DNA of 56,973 bases from the NCBI RefSeq assembly GCF_003226565.1, contig NZ_QKOE01000022.1, positions 1-56,973 of the forward strand, in the 5' to 3' direction. The notes under the pieces were generated by a model that was given only the letters and a program-made list of their open reading frames with translations, was not told the origin of the DNA and searched no databases. Position numbers and translations under genes: made by a program. Origin of the DNA: Parazoarcus communis SWub3 = DSM 12120. Its GTDB lineage: Bacteria; Pseudomonadota; Gammaproteobacteria; Burkholderiales; Rhodocyclaceae. Shown here piece by piece: positions 46,847 to 55,352 of this stretch (positions within the stretch are counted from its first letter, which is position 1; every line of letters starts with the position of its first letter).

Positions 46847-47842
46847 ATGCATATCGATCTGCGTACGGTCACCATCAAGCCGTTGCGCCACACCTACGAT
46901 CATGTTGCGCGCCGCATTGGCGGTGACAAGCCGGCATCCCGCTATCAGGAAGGCACCTTCGACCTGCAGGCAACGGCCAACTTCCACTACCGCCCGACAT
47001 GGGATCCCGAGCACGAGATCTTCGATACCGGGCGCACCGCGATCCGCATGGCCGACTGGTATGCGTTCAAGGACCCGCGCCAGTTCTATTACGGCGCCTA
47101 CACCCTGGCGCGGGCGAAGCAGCAGGACACCGCCGAAGCCAACTTCGAGTTTGTCGAAAGCCGCGGTCTCGCCCAGGCGCTGCCGGTCGAGCTGAAGGAG
47201 GCCGTGCTGCGCGTGCTGGTGCCGCTGCGCCACGTGGCCTGGGGGTCGAACATGAACAATGCCTCGATCTGCGCATATGGCTACGGCACCGCCTTCACCC
47301 AGCCCTGTGTCTACCAGTCGATGGACCAGCTTGGCATTGCCCAGTACCTGACCCGCGTCGGCCTGCTGCTCGGCGACCCCGATACGCTGGACGAAGGAAA
47401 GCGCGCCTGGATGGAGGACGACGCCTGGCAGGGCCTGCGCCGCTACGTCGAGGACACTTTCGTGCTCAAGGATCCGTTCGAACTCCATGTGGCGCAGAAC
47501 GTGGCGCTGGACGGTCTGCTGTATCCACTGGTGTTCGAGACCCTGATCGACGACGTGTTGTCGAGCCGCGGCGGCACCGCGGTGGCGATGCTCACCCAGT
47601 TCATGACTGACTGGTTTGGCGAAACCCGCAAGTGGGTGGATGCAACGGTGAAGACCGCGGCTGCCGAGTCCGCCGGCAACAAGGCTTTGCTGGAGCAATG
47701 GACCCGCCACTGGCGCGACCGCGCCGCAGCCGCGCTGCTGCCGGTCGCCCGGCAGGTGCTGTCCGATAACGCCGACAGCGTCATGAGCGACGTCGTCGTC
47801 CAGTTCAACACCCGCCTGGCCAAGGCCGGCGTGGCGATCTGA
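46847..47842 (+). CDS. dmpL: Phenol hydroxylase beta subunit
   Basis: The 331-residue beta subunit of the oxygenase, with the family marks FNHYRPTWDPEHE-type segment (here ANFHYRPTWDPEHEIFD) and NVALDGLLYPLVFE. It forms the non-catalytic part of the (alpha-beta-gamma)2 oxygenase. AAGGAGG lies a few bases before ATG 46847. Confidence 0.93.
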   Translation: MHIDLRTVTIKPLRHTYDHVARRIGGDKPASRYQEGTFDLQATANFHYRPTWDPEHEIFDTGRTAIRMADWYAFKDPRQFYYGAYTLARAKQQDTAEANFEFVESRGLAQALPVELKEAVLRVLVPLRHVAWGSNMNNASICAYGYGTAFTQPCVYQSMDQLGIAQYLTRVGLLLGDPDTLDEGKRAWMEDDAWQGLRRYVEDTFVLKDPFELHVAQNVALDGLLYPLVFETLIDDVLSSRGGTAVAMLTQFMTDWFGETRKWVDATVKTAAAESAGNKALLEQWTRHWRDRAAAALLPVARQVLSDNADSVMSDVVVQFNTRLAKAGVAI

Positions 47843-47852
47843 GGAGCGTGTG

Positions 47853-48122
47853 ATGTCGACCGTATTCATTGCCCTGCAGACCAACGAAGACACCCGCCCG
47901 ATCATCGACGCAATTCTCGCCGACAACCCCCACGCCCGCCTCAACGAGCAGCCGGCGATGGTCAAGATCGACGCGGAGCGCACCCTCACCGTGCGCCGCA
48001 GTTCGATCGAATCCCTGCTCGGGCGCGACTTCGACCTGCAGGAGCTGCACATCAACCTGATCTCGCTGTCCGGCAACATCGACGAAACCGACGACGAGCT
48101 CACCCTGAGCTGGAACGCCTGA
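47853..48122 (+). CDS. dmpM: Phenol hydroxylase effector/coupling protein
   Basis: This 89-residue cofactor-free protein matches the coupling subunits DmpM/TouD (STVFIALQTNEDTRPIID and VKIDAERTLTV). It binds the oxygenase and controls electron transfer and substrate access. ATG 47853 follows GAGGAG; dmpL ends 10 bases upstream. Confidence 0.92.
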   Translation: MSTVFIALQTNEDTRPIIDAILADNPHARLNEQPAMVKIDAERTLTVRRSSIESLLGRDFDLQELHINLISLSGNIDETDDELTLSWNA

Positions 48123-48141
48123 GCGCGCGAGGAGACACCCC

Positions 48142-49695
48142 ATGGACATGCAAGCAACAAAGAAGAAGCTCGGCCTGAAGGAGCGTTATCAGGTCATGAC
48201 CCGCGGCCTGGACTGGACGCCGTCGTATCAGAAGATGGAGGACATCTACCCCTATGTCGCCTACGAGGGCATCAAGATCCACGACTGGGACAAGTGGGAA
48301 GACCCCTTCCGCCTCACCATGGATGCCTACTGGAAGTACCAGGCCGAGAAGGAGCGCAAGCTCTACGCCATCATCGACGCCTATGCGCAGAACAACGGCC
48401 ACCTCAGCGTCACCGATGCGCGTTACATCAATACGGTGAAGCTCTTTCTCACCGGCGTCAGCCCGCTCGAATACATGGCCCACCGTGGCTTTGCCCATGC
48501 CGGCCGGCAGTTCCCCGGTGCGGGGCCACGGGTAGCCTGCCTGATGCAGTCGCTTGACGAGATCCGCCACGCGCAGACCCAGATCCACGCGCTGTCGAAC
48601 TACAACAAGCACTACAACGGTCTGCATGAGTTTCGTCATATGCATGACCGTGTGTGGTACCTGTCGGTGCCCAAGAGCTTCTTTGACGACGCGGTCACTG
48701 CCGGTCCCTTCGAGTTCATGGTCGCGATCGGCTTTTCCTTCGAGTACGTGCTGACCAACCTGCTGTTCGTGCCTTTCGTCTCCGGTGCCGCCTACAACGG
48801 CGACATGAGCACGATGACCTTCGGCTTCTCGGCGCAGTCGGATGAGGCCCGTCACATGACCCTGGGGCTGGAGGTGATCAAGTTCATCCTCGAGCAGGAT
48901 CCGGCCAACCTGCCCATCGTGCAGCGCTGGATCGACAAGTGGACCTGGCGCGGCTACCGCGTGCTGACCCTGGTGGCGATGATGATGGACTACATGCTGC
49001 CCAAGCGCACGATGAGCTGGAAGGAGGCCTGGGAGGTGTACTTCGAGGAGAACGGCGGCGCGCTGTTCAAGGACCTGGCCCGCTACGGCATCACCATGCC
49101 CAAGTGCGCCGAAACCATCGCGCTGGAGAAGGACCACCTGTCGCACCAGGCCTGGGGCACCTTCTACAACTATGGCGCTGCCGCGGCGTTCCACACCTGG
49201 GTGCCGGAGAAGGACGAAATGGACTGGCTCGCGGCCAAGTACCCGGAGAGCTTCGACAAGTATTACCGGCCGCGGCTGGAGTACTGGCGCGAACAGGCGG
49301 CCAAGGGCAACCGCTTCTACAACAAGACGCTGCCCATGCTGTGCCAGACCTGCCAGATTCCGATGTTGTTCACCGAACCCGGCGACCCGACCAAGATCTG
49401 CTATCGCGAGGTCGACTACAAGGACAACAAGTACCACTTCTGCTCGGACCACTGCAAAGAGATCTTCGAGCATGAGCCGGAGAAGTACATCCAGTCCTGG
49501 CTGCCGGTGCACCAGATCTATCAGGGCAACTGCTTCCCGGAAGGTACGGACCCGACGGGCGAAGGCTTCGACCCGCTGGCCGCGGTGCTGCAGTACTACC
49601 ACCTCGAGTTCGGCCGCGACAACCTCGACTTCGAGGGCTCGGAAGACCAGAAGAATTTCGACACCTGGCGCGGCATGGCGACGAAGAACGTCTGA
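48142..49695 (+). CDS. dmpN: Phenol hydroxylase alpha (catalytic) subunit
   Basis: The 517-residue diiron catalytic subunit, exactly the length of DmpN in Pseudomonas CF600. It carries the duplicated ExxH motifs of the diiron carboxylate fold (LDEIRHAQTQ and SDEARHMTLG) and an outer Glu in each half. It hydroxylates phenol to catechol using O2 and electrons from DmpP. The C-terminal part has the metal-ligand-like CQTCQIP...HFCSDHC segment typical of this family. GAGGAGA precedes the ATG. Confidence 0.96.
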   Translation: MDMQATKKKLGLKERYQVMTRGLDWTPSYQKMEDIYPYVAYEGIKIHDWDKWEDPFRLTMDAYWKYQAEKERKLYAIIDAYAQNNGHLSVTDARYINTVKLFLTGVSPLEYMAHRGFAHAGRQFPGAGPRVACLMQSLDEIRHAQTQIHALSNYNKHYNGLHEFRHMHDRVWYLSVPKSFFDDAVTAGPFEFMVAIGFSFEYVLTNLLFVPFVSGAAYNGDMSTMTFGFSAQSDEARHMTLGLEVIKFILEQDPANLPIVQRWIDKWTWRGYRVLTLVAMMMDYMLPKRTMSWKEAWEVYFEENGGALFKDLARYGITMPKCAETIALEKDHLSHQAWGTFYNYGAAAAFHTWVPEKDEMDWLAAKYPESFDKYYRPRLEYWREQAAKGNRFYNKTLPMLCQTCQIPMLFTEPGDPTKICYREVDYKDNKYHFCSDHCKEIFEHEPEKYIQSWLPVHQIYQGNCFPEGTDPTGEGFDPLAAVLQYYHLEFGRDNLDFEGSEDQKNFDTWRGMATKNV

Positions 49696-49747
49696 TCCGT
49701 TCCTATCGCGCCGCGGTGCCACGCCTTCTCTTGAGGGGAAGGCGACC

Positions 49748-49770
49748 GGCGCACCGCGCGCCTTTTGTTT
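49748..49770 (+). promoter_or_regulatory. Terminator-like hairpin between dmpN and dmpO
   Basis: GGCGC (49748-49752) and GCGCC (49758-49762) enclose a 5-base loop and are followed by TTTTGTTTT. The short stem suggests only partial termination, which could lower expression of dmpO and dmpP relative to the catalytic subunits. Confidence 0.5.
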
Positions 49771-49820
49771 TGTCCCGATTCGACCCGCTGCCCGCGACTC
49801 AAACTGCAAGGAGACACGAC

Positions 49821-50180
49821 ATGGCTGTTGCTGCCGTCAAGACCTACGAATTCGAACCCGCCGACGCGCTTGGCAAGTTTCATGGTGCCCAGTTGCTCTA
49901 TATCGGCTGGGAAGATCACCTGTTGTTCTGTGCCCCGTTTGCCTTCCCCTTTCCGCCGACCATGCCCTTCGGCGCCATCATCGATCAGGTGCTGCCCGGT
50001 GCGTTCGGCTATCACCCCGACTTCGCGCGCATTGACTGGACCCGAGCCGAGTGGTTCAAGTCGGGCAAGCCCTGGTCGCCTGATTTTTCCCGGTCTCTGG
50101 CGGAGAACGGTTTGAAGCACAAGGACGTGATCCGCTTCCGCACCCCCGGACTGAACGGAATCGCAGGGTCGTGCAGTTGA
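49821..50180 (+). CDS. dmpO: Phenol hydroxylase subunit gamma
   Basis: The 119-residue gamma subunit, recognised by LLYIGWEDHLLFCAPFAFP and the C-terminal FRTPGLNGIAGSCS. It stabilises the oxygenase hexamer. AAGGAGA precedes ATG 49821. A 125-base gap, with a terminator-like hairpin, separates it from dmpN, larger than in the Pseudomonas operon. Confidence 0.93.
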   Translation: MAVAAVKTYEFEPADALGKFHGAQLLYIGWEDHLLFCAPFAFPFPPTMPFGAIIDQVLPGAFGYHPDFARIDWTRAEWFKSGKPWSPDFSRSLAENGLKHKDVIRFRTPGLNGIAGSCS

Positions 50181-50250
50181 GGATGCCGGTTTGCGCTCTC
50201 GCCCTTGAAAGGGGTGGGAGACAAAACTCCACCCCCTCCGGACAAAGATC

Positions 50251-51306
50251 ATGAGCTACGAACTGACCATCGAACCCCTCGGCCAGACCCTCGAAGTCGA
50301 GGACGACCAGACCATCCTCGACGCTGCTTTGCGGGCCGGCATCTGGCTGCCGCATGCCTGCTGCCATGGTCTGTGCGCCACCTGCAAAGTGCAGGTGGTG
50401 GACGGCGAAGTGGACCACGGCGAGGCCTCCAGCTTTGCATTGATGGACTTTGAGCGCGACGAAGGCAAGGCGCTGGCCTGTTGCGCCCGTTTGCAGAGTG
50501 ACCTCGTGATCGAAGCGGAGATCGAGGAGGAGCCCGATGCCGAATCGATTCCGGTGCGGGATTTTGCCGGCACCGTGCGTCGGCTGGAGGACCTGACGCC
50601 GACGATCAAGGGGGTGTTCATCGAACTCGACGAGCCGATCCATTTCCAGGCGGGGCAGTACATCAATCTGGAAATCGAGGGCGGTGCCTGCAGCCGTGCG
50701 TTCTCGCTCGCCAGTCCCCCGTCGTGCGGGCGTGAGGCGGAGCTCAACGTCCGCATCGTAGCGGGCGGGCGGGGGACGACCTGGGTGCATCAGCAGTTGC
50801 AGGTGGGCGACCGGGTGAAGCTGAGCGGACCGTACGGGCGCTTCTTCGTGCGCAAGTCCGCCCCTGAGGGACTGTTGTTCATGGCAGGAGGATCGGGGCT
50901 GTCGAGCCCACGCGCGATGATCCTCGACCTGCTCGAGGCGGGGGATGCGAGGCCGATCACGCTGGTTTACGGTCAGCGTAGCCGTGCCGAGTTGTACTAC
51001 CACGACGACTTTCTCGCACTGGCTGAACGTCATTCCAACTTCCGCTACGTGCCAGCCTTGTCGGACGAGCCCAAGCAATCGGACTGGCAGGGGTTTCGCG
51101 GCTTTGTCCATGAGGCGGCGCGCTCGCACTTCGATGGCGACTTCCGGGGGGTCAAGGCCTATCTGTGTGGGCCGCCACTGATGATCGACGCCTGCATCAC
51201 CACCCTGATGCAGGGGCGCCTGTTCGAGCGGGACATCTTTACCGAGAAGTTCTTTTCGGCAGCTGACGTGCAGCAGGTACGTAGCCCGCTGTTCAAGCGA
51301 ATCTGA
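50251..51306 (+). CDS. dmpP: Phenol hydroxylase reductase
   Basis: The 351-residue reductase moves electrons from NADH through FAD and a 2Fe-2S centre to DmpN. The N-terminal ferredoxin has CCHGLCATCKV and LACCARLQ. The FAD domain (CSRAFSLASPPS) is followed by the NAD domain (LLFMAGGSGLSSPRAMILDL). A bulged hairpin (50211-50236) lies between dmpO and this gene. Confidence 0.95.
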   Translation: MSYELTIEPLGQTLEVEDDQTILDAALRAGIWLPHACCHGLCATCKVQVVDGEVDHGEASSFALMDFERDEGKALACCARLQSDLVIEAEIEEEPDAESIPVRDFAGTVRRLEDLTPTIKGVFIELDEPIHFQAGQYINLEIEGGACSRAFSLASPPSCGREAELNVRIVAGGRGTTWVHQQLQVGDRVKLSGPYGRFFVRKSAPEGLLFMAGGSGLSSPRAMILDLLEAGDARPITLVYGQRSRAELYYHDDFLALAERHSNFRYVPALSDEPKQSDWQGFRGFVHEAARSHFDGDFRGVKAYLCGPPLMIDACITTLMQGRLFERDIFTEKFFSAADVQQVRSPLFKRI

Positions 51307-51318
51307 CCTGAACTTATA

Positions 51319-51330
51319 AATCTCGAGATT
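51319..51330. promoter_or_regulatory. AATCTCGAGATT palindrome 2 (dmpB promoter)
   Basis: A perfect copy of the palindrome lies 160 bases before dmpB, just upstream of a -10-like TACAAT (51356-51361). There is no sigma-54 box in this region. dmpB thus probably has its own promoter that the GntR protein represses. Confidence 0.6.
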
Positions 51331-51490
51331 AGTATTTAATTTCGTAGTTTGGCGTTACAATCCCTCAGCCGCATGTCCTGCGGTCGAGGCATGAGCGGAC
51401 CGTGGCAGTGGATGGCTGGCACGGTTCAAAAAACCCGTTCCGATCCAGCATGACGAAGTCTGGACGGACGCATCACTGGAGGAGATCACC

Positions 51491-52420
51491 ATGGCTATGA
51501 CTGGAGTACTGCGCCCGGGCCACGCCCAGATCCGCGTGCTGGACCTCGAAGAGGGCATCAATCACTACAAGAACGTGCTGGGTCTGATCGAGACGGCGCG
51601 TGACAAGCAGGGGCGGGTGTATTTCAAGGCTTGGGACGAACGCGACCACAACTCCGTGATCATCCGTGAGGCGGACAGCGCGGGTATCGATTTCTTTGCA
51701 TTCAAGGTCTCGGACAAGGCGACCCTCGACAAGCTTGACCGCGACCTGCAGGAATATGGTCTGAAGACCTCACGCATTCCTGCCGGAGAACTGCTGGAGA
51801 CTGGCGAGCGGGTGCGCTTCGAGATCCCGTCCGGGCACCAGATCGAGCTGTACTGGGAAAAGACCGACATCGGCACGCCCGAGACCTACACCAACCCACC
51901 GCCCTGGACCGACGCCGCCGAGCGCGGCATTGCGCCGATCCGGCTCGATCACTGCCTGCTGTACGGGCCGGACATCGAAAAGGTGCAGGACATCTTCACC
52001 AAGGTACTGGGCTTCTACCTGGTCGAACATGTGGTGATGGAAGACGGCAAGACTGATCTTGCAATCTGGTTGTCGTGCTCGATCAAGGCGCACGACATTG
52101 CCTTTGTACGGCACCCGGAGCCGGGCAAGCTGCACCATGTGTCCTTCCTGCTGGAAAGCTGGGAGAAGGTGCTGCGCGCGGCCGACATCATGTCCATGAA
52201 CAAGGTGTCGATCGACATCGGCCCGACCCGTCACGGTATCACCCGTGGCACCACGATCTATGCCTTCGACCCGTCAGGCAACCGCTTCGAGACCTTTTGC
52301 GGCGGCTACCAGTGTTATCCCGACTGGAAGCCGATCAAGTGGACCTGGGAGGAAGTTGGCACCGGCATCTTCTACCACGACCGTGCCTTGAACGAGCGCT
52401 TCCTGACCGTGGTGTCCTGA
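51491..52420 (+). CDS. dmpB: Catechol 2,3-dioxygenase
   Basis: An extradiol dioxygenase of 309 residues (usual 307) that cleaves catechol to 2-hydroxymuconic semialdehyde. The metal-binding triad is present: His in LDHCLLYGPD, His in GKLHHVSFLL and Glu in NRFETFCGGY. The ribosome site GGAGGAGA lies directly before the ATG. It sits after dmpP with a 185-base gap holding the GntR-type palindrome. It faces the gntR gene tail to tail. Confidence 0.96.
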   Translation: MAMTGVLRPGHAQIRVLDLEEGINHYKNVLGLIETARDKQGRVYFKAWDERDHNSVIIREADSAGIDFFAFKVSDKATLDKLDRDLQEYGLKTSRIPAGELLETGERVRFEIPSGHQIELYWEKTDIGTPETYTNPPPWTDAAERGIAPIRLDHCLLYGPDIEKVQDIFTKVLGFYLVEHVVMEDGKTDLAIWLSCSIKAHDIAFVRHPEPGKLHHVSFLLESWEKVLRAADIMSMNKVSIDIGPTRHGITRGTTIYAFDPSGNRFETFCGGYQCYPDWKPIKWTWEEVGTGIFYHDRALNERFLTVVS

Positions 52421-52440
52421 ACGTTGGCGGCGGGGTCGGG

Positions 52441-53160
52441 TCAGCGCCCGGCCTTGCCGCTGAAAAAGTCGGGCGGCATGCGCTTGACCGCATCCAGGGT
52501 GCGCAGGATGTGTTCGGACAGGATGGCGGTGGCGCGGGTGGCATCGCGCGCCAGCGTGGTGTCGAAGATGGCCTGATGTTCGGCGTGGATATCGCGCTGT
52601 ATCGGTTGGCGGAACAGGCTGATGCGGCGATAGCGTTCGGACTGTTGGTAGAGGATGTGCTGGAAATGGCGAATCCACCGCGAAGGGCAGGCCGCGATCA
52701 GGGCCTCGTGAAAGGCACGGTTGCGCAGCTCCCATTCCTCGGTGGTGCTCACGTCATGGTCGGCCAGCTTCTGCTCTGCCCTGGACAGGCGGTGAAAGGC
52801 CGCGACCAGGGCGGCCTCCCAGCTTTCATCACCCAGCGCAATCGACTGGCGCAGGGCTTCGGTCTCGAGCAGTACGCGGGTCCGGGTAATGTCCTCGAAG
52901 TCCGCGAGCGAGATCGGTGCCACCCTGAAGCCGCGCTGGCCCTGGCCCGTCACCAGGGCGTCGGTCACCAGCAGCAGCAGGGCCTCGCGCAAGGTGCCGG
53001 CACCGACCTCGTACTGGTCCTTCAGGTGCTCCACGCGCAGCTTTTCGCCCGGCGCATGCACGCCTTCGATGATGTCGCGGCGCAGGCGGTGATAGGCCGC
53101 CTCCACCAGGGTCTTGGGCTCGGTCGGTGCGGGGGCAGGCAGGGGCGCAGTGTCGTTCAT
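52441..53160 (-). CDS. GntR/FadR-family regulator of the catechol genes
   Basis: The 239-residue protein has an N-terminal GntR winged helix (LVEAAYHRLRRDIIEGVHAP, VGAGTLREALLLLVTDALV) and a helical FCD effector domain. The adjacent palindromes and its position between dmpB and the dmpC-side genes suggest it represses the meta-cleavage units, similar to AphS of Comamonas. ATG 53160 is chosen; the TTG at 53163 is weaker. It is divergent from the HbpS-like gene, with one palindrome in between. Confidence 0.85.
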   Translation of the reverse strand: MNDTAPLPAPAPTEPKTLVEAAYHRLRRDIIEGVHAPGEKLRVEHLKDQYEVGAGTLREALLLLVTDALVTGQGQRGFRVAPISLADFEDITRTRVLLETEALRQSIALGDESWEAALVAAFHRLSRAEQKLADHDVSTTEEWELRNRAFHEALIAACPSRWIRHFQHILYQQSERYRRISLFRQPIQRDIHAEHQAIFDTTLARDATRATAILSEHILRTLDAVKRMPPDFFSGKAGR

Positions 53161-53236
53161 CAAGAAGGTAGGGCTGTGGAATCTCGGACGCCCCGATTCT
53201 ATCCGACCCCGGAAAGCGTCGCATTGAATTTGTTAA

Positions 53237-53248
53237 AATCTCGAGATT
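53237..53248. promoter_or_regulatory. AATCTCGAGATT palindrome 3 (gntR divergent region)
   Basis: A perfect copy of the palindrome in the region between gntR and the GlcG/HbpS-like gene. It ends five bases before the -35 element TTGACG, where repressor binding would block the plus-strand promoter. It may also serve for autoregulation of gntR. Confidence 0.65.
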
Positions 53249-53253
53249 ATGTG

Positions 53254-53282
53254 TTGACGTCGATAAATTGCTGTCCTATCGT
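53254..53282 (+). promoter_or_regulatory. Sigma-70-like promoter of the dmpC unit
   Basis: TTGACG (53254-53259) and TATCGT (53277-53282) are spaced by 17 bases. It lies about 50 bases before the GlcG/HbpS-like gene and next to the GntR palindrome. Confidence 0.6.
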
Positions 53283-53333
53283 AGGCGTCATCGAATGGCC
53301 AGCACGAACGGGGCCTGAATCAGGAGCAGCGCA

Positions 53334-53771
53334 ATGAAGCTTGCAGTACCTCAGGCGACGATCTCATGGGAGGCGGCGCATGCCGCAGTAGCGGCAGCGG
53401 TCAGCCAAGCGATTGAATTGGGTGTGCGGATCAACGTCGGTGTGACCGACACGGCCGGCAACCTGGTGGCCTTCCTGCGCATGCCCGGTGCCTTTCCACA
53501 GTCGATCCGGATTGCGATCGACAAGGCCGCGACTGCCGGTGGCTTCGGCTTCCCGACCGCGAGATGGATGGCCGTGTGCGGCGAGGACGAGGGCATGAAG
53601 CTGGGCTTTGCTGCTCAGCCCGGCGTGGTCGTGTTTGGCGGCGGCCTGCCGATTCACAGCAATGGGCAACTCATTGGCGGCATCGGTGTGTCCGGTGCCT
53701 CTGCACAACAGGACGAGGCGTGCGCGCGGGCGGGTCTGCTCGCGATCGGCGCCGACGATACCGAAGCTTGA
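53334..53771 (+). CDS. GlcG/HbpS-like protein in the meta-cleavage operon
   Basis: This 145-residue protein matches the HbpS/GlcG (DUF336) family: EAAHAAVAAAVSQAIELG, VGVTDTAGNLVAFLRMPGA and GGLPIHSNGQLIGGIGVSG. HbpS binds haem; the GlcG role is unclear. Such genes often sit in catechol meta-cleavage operons. First gene of the unit, 11 bases before dmpC. Confidence 0.85.
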   Translation: MKLAVPQATISWEAAHAAVAAAVSQAIELGVRINVGVTDTAGNLVAFLRMPGAFPQSIRIAIDKAATAGGFGFPTARWMAVCGEDEGMKLGFAAQPGVVVFGGGLPIHSNGQLIGGIGVSGASAQQDEACARAGLLAIGADDTEA

Positions 53772-53782
53772 CGGAGCACTCC

Positions 53783-55237
53783 ATGAAACAGATCCATAAC
53801 TTCATCAACGGCGAGTTCGTCGCGACGGCGAAGACTTTCGACAAATTCTCGCCCCTGGACAACAGCCTGCTTGCCAAGGTTCATGAGGCCGGGCGGGTCG
53901 AGGTCGATGCCGCGGTGGCTGCCGCACAGGCCGCGCTCAAGGGGCCCTGGGGGCGGATGACGGTGGCCGAGCGGGTTGATCTGCTCAATGCGGTCGCAGA
54001 TGGCATCAACAAGCGCTTCGATGACTTTCTCGCTGCGGAATGTGCCGACACCGGCAAGCCCCGCAGTCTTGCCAGCCACATCGACATTCCGCGCGGGGCC
54101 GCCAACTTCAAGATCTTTGCCGACGTCATCAAAAGTGTGCCCACCGAGTTCTTCGAAATGGCGACGCCGGACGGTCGCGGTGCGCTCAACTATGCGCTGC
54201 GCCGACCGGTGGGTGTGGTTGGGGTGATCTGCCCGTGGAACTTGCCGCTGCTGCTGATGACCTGGAAGGTGGGTCCGGCCCTGGCCTGCGGCAACACCGT
54301 CGTGGTCAAACCGTCGGAAGAGACCCCGCAGACTGCGACGCTCCTGGGCGAGGTGATGAACGAGGTCGGCATGCCCAAGGGTGTGTACAACGTGGTACAT
54401 GGTTTCGGCCCCGGTTCCGCGGGGGAGTTCGTTACCACCCACCCGAAGGTCAACGCGATCACCTTCACCGGCGAAACCCGAACCGGCGCCGCGATCATGA
54501 AGGCCGCTGCCGATGGCGCCAGGCCAGTGTCGCTGGAGATGGGCGGCAAGAACCCGGCCATCGTGTTTGCCGACTGCGATTTCGACGCCGCGATCGAAGG
54601 CACGATGCGTTCGGTGTTCGCCAACTGCGGTCAGGTCTGCCTCGGCACCGAACGGGTCTATGTCGAGCGCCCGATCTTCGAGCGTTTCGTCGCAGCGCTG
54701 AAAGCGGGTGCCGAAGGCCTCAGGCTCGGTCGTCCGGACGACCCTGCAACCGGCCTGGGGCCGCTGATTTCGCAGGAGCACAAGAACAAGGTGCTGTCCT
54801 ACTACGCCAAGGCGAAGGCGCTGGGCGCCACCGTCGTGACCGGTGGCGGTGTGCCACCGATGCCGGGTGAATTGGCCAACGGTGCGTGGGTGCAGCCGAC
54901 GATCTGGACCGGGCTTGATGACAACTCGCCGATCGCGCGCGAGGAGATCTTCGGACCGTGCACATTGATCCAGCCCTTTGACTCGGAGGAAGAGGTGATC
55001 CACCGCGCCAACGATACCGACTACGGCCTGGCCTGCTCGGTGTGGACCCGGGACCTGGCCCGCGCTCACCGCGTTGCCGGCCAGATCGAGGCCGGTCTGG
55101 TCTGGGTGAACTCCTGGTTCCTGCGCGATTTGCGCACCCCCTTCGGCGGCGCCAAGCAGTCCGGCATCGGGCGTGAGGGCGGGGTGCATTCGCTCGAGTT
55201 CTACACCGAACAGAAGAACATCTGCATCAAGCTGTGA
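53783..55237 (+). CDS. dmpC: 2-hydroxymuconic semialdehyde dehydrogenase
   Basis: The 484-residue aldehyde dehydrogenase (usual 486) oxidises 2-hydroxymuconic semialdehyde to 4-oxalocrotonate with NAD. Catalytic Cys lies in FANCGQVCLGTERVYV and Glu in SLEMGGKNPAIVF. The NAD-binding segment is TFTGETRTGAAIMKAA. ATG 53783 follows CGGAGCA. It opens the oxalocrotonate branch; the dmpD hydrolase gene is missing from the usual place. Confidence 0.94.
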   Translation: MKQIHNFINGEFVATAKTFDKFSPLDNSLLAKVHEAGRVEVDAAVAAAQAALKGPWGRMTVAERVDLLNAVADGINKRFDDFLAAECADTGKPRSLASHIDIPRGAANFKIFADVIKSVPTEFFEMATPDGRGALNYALRRPVGVVGVICPWNLPLLLMTWKVGPALACGNTVVVKPSEETPQTATLLGEVMNEVGMPKGVYNVVHGFGPGSAGEFVTTHPKVNAITFTGETRTGAAIMKAAADGARPVSLEMGGKNPAIVFADCDFDAAIEGTMRSVFANCGQVCLGTERVYVERPIFERFVAALKAGAEGLRLGRPDDPATGLGPLISQEHKNKVLSYYAKAKALGATVVTGGGVPPMPGELANGAWVQPTIWTGLDDNSPIAREEIFGPCTLIQPFDSEEEVIHRANDTDYGLACSVWTRDLARAHRVAGQIEAGLVWVNSWFLRDLRTPFGGAKQSGIGREGGVHSLEFYTEQKNICIKL

Positions 55238-55352
55238 TGGCGGGTCAAGGGGCTGTGGTGCGCGACGCTGCACCTGTCGAATCGATCGGCTGGGCACGGC
55301 CGCTTCCTGACCGATGACCCTGCTCCGCGCAGTGAAAAACTGGAGGTCGTAA

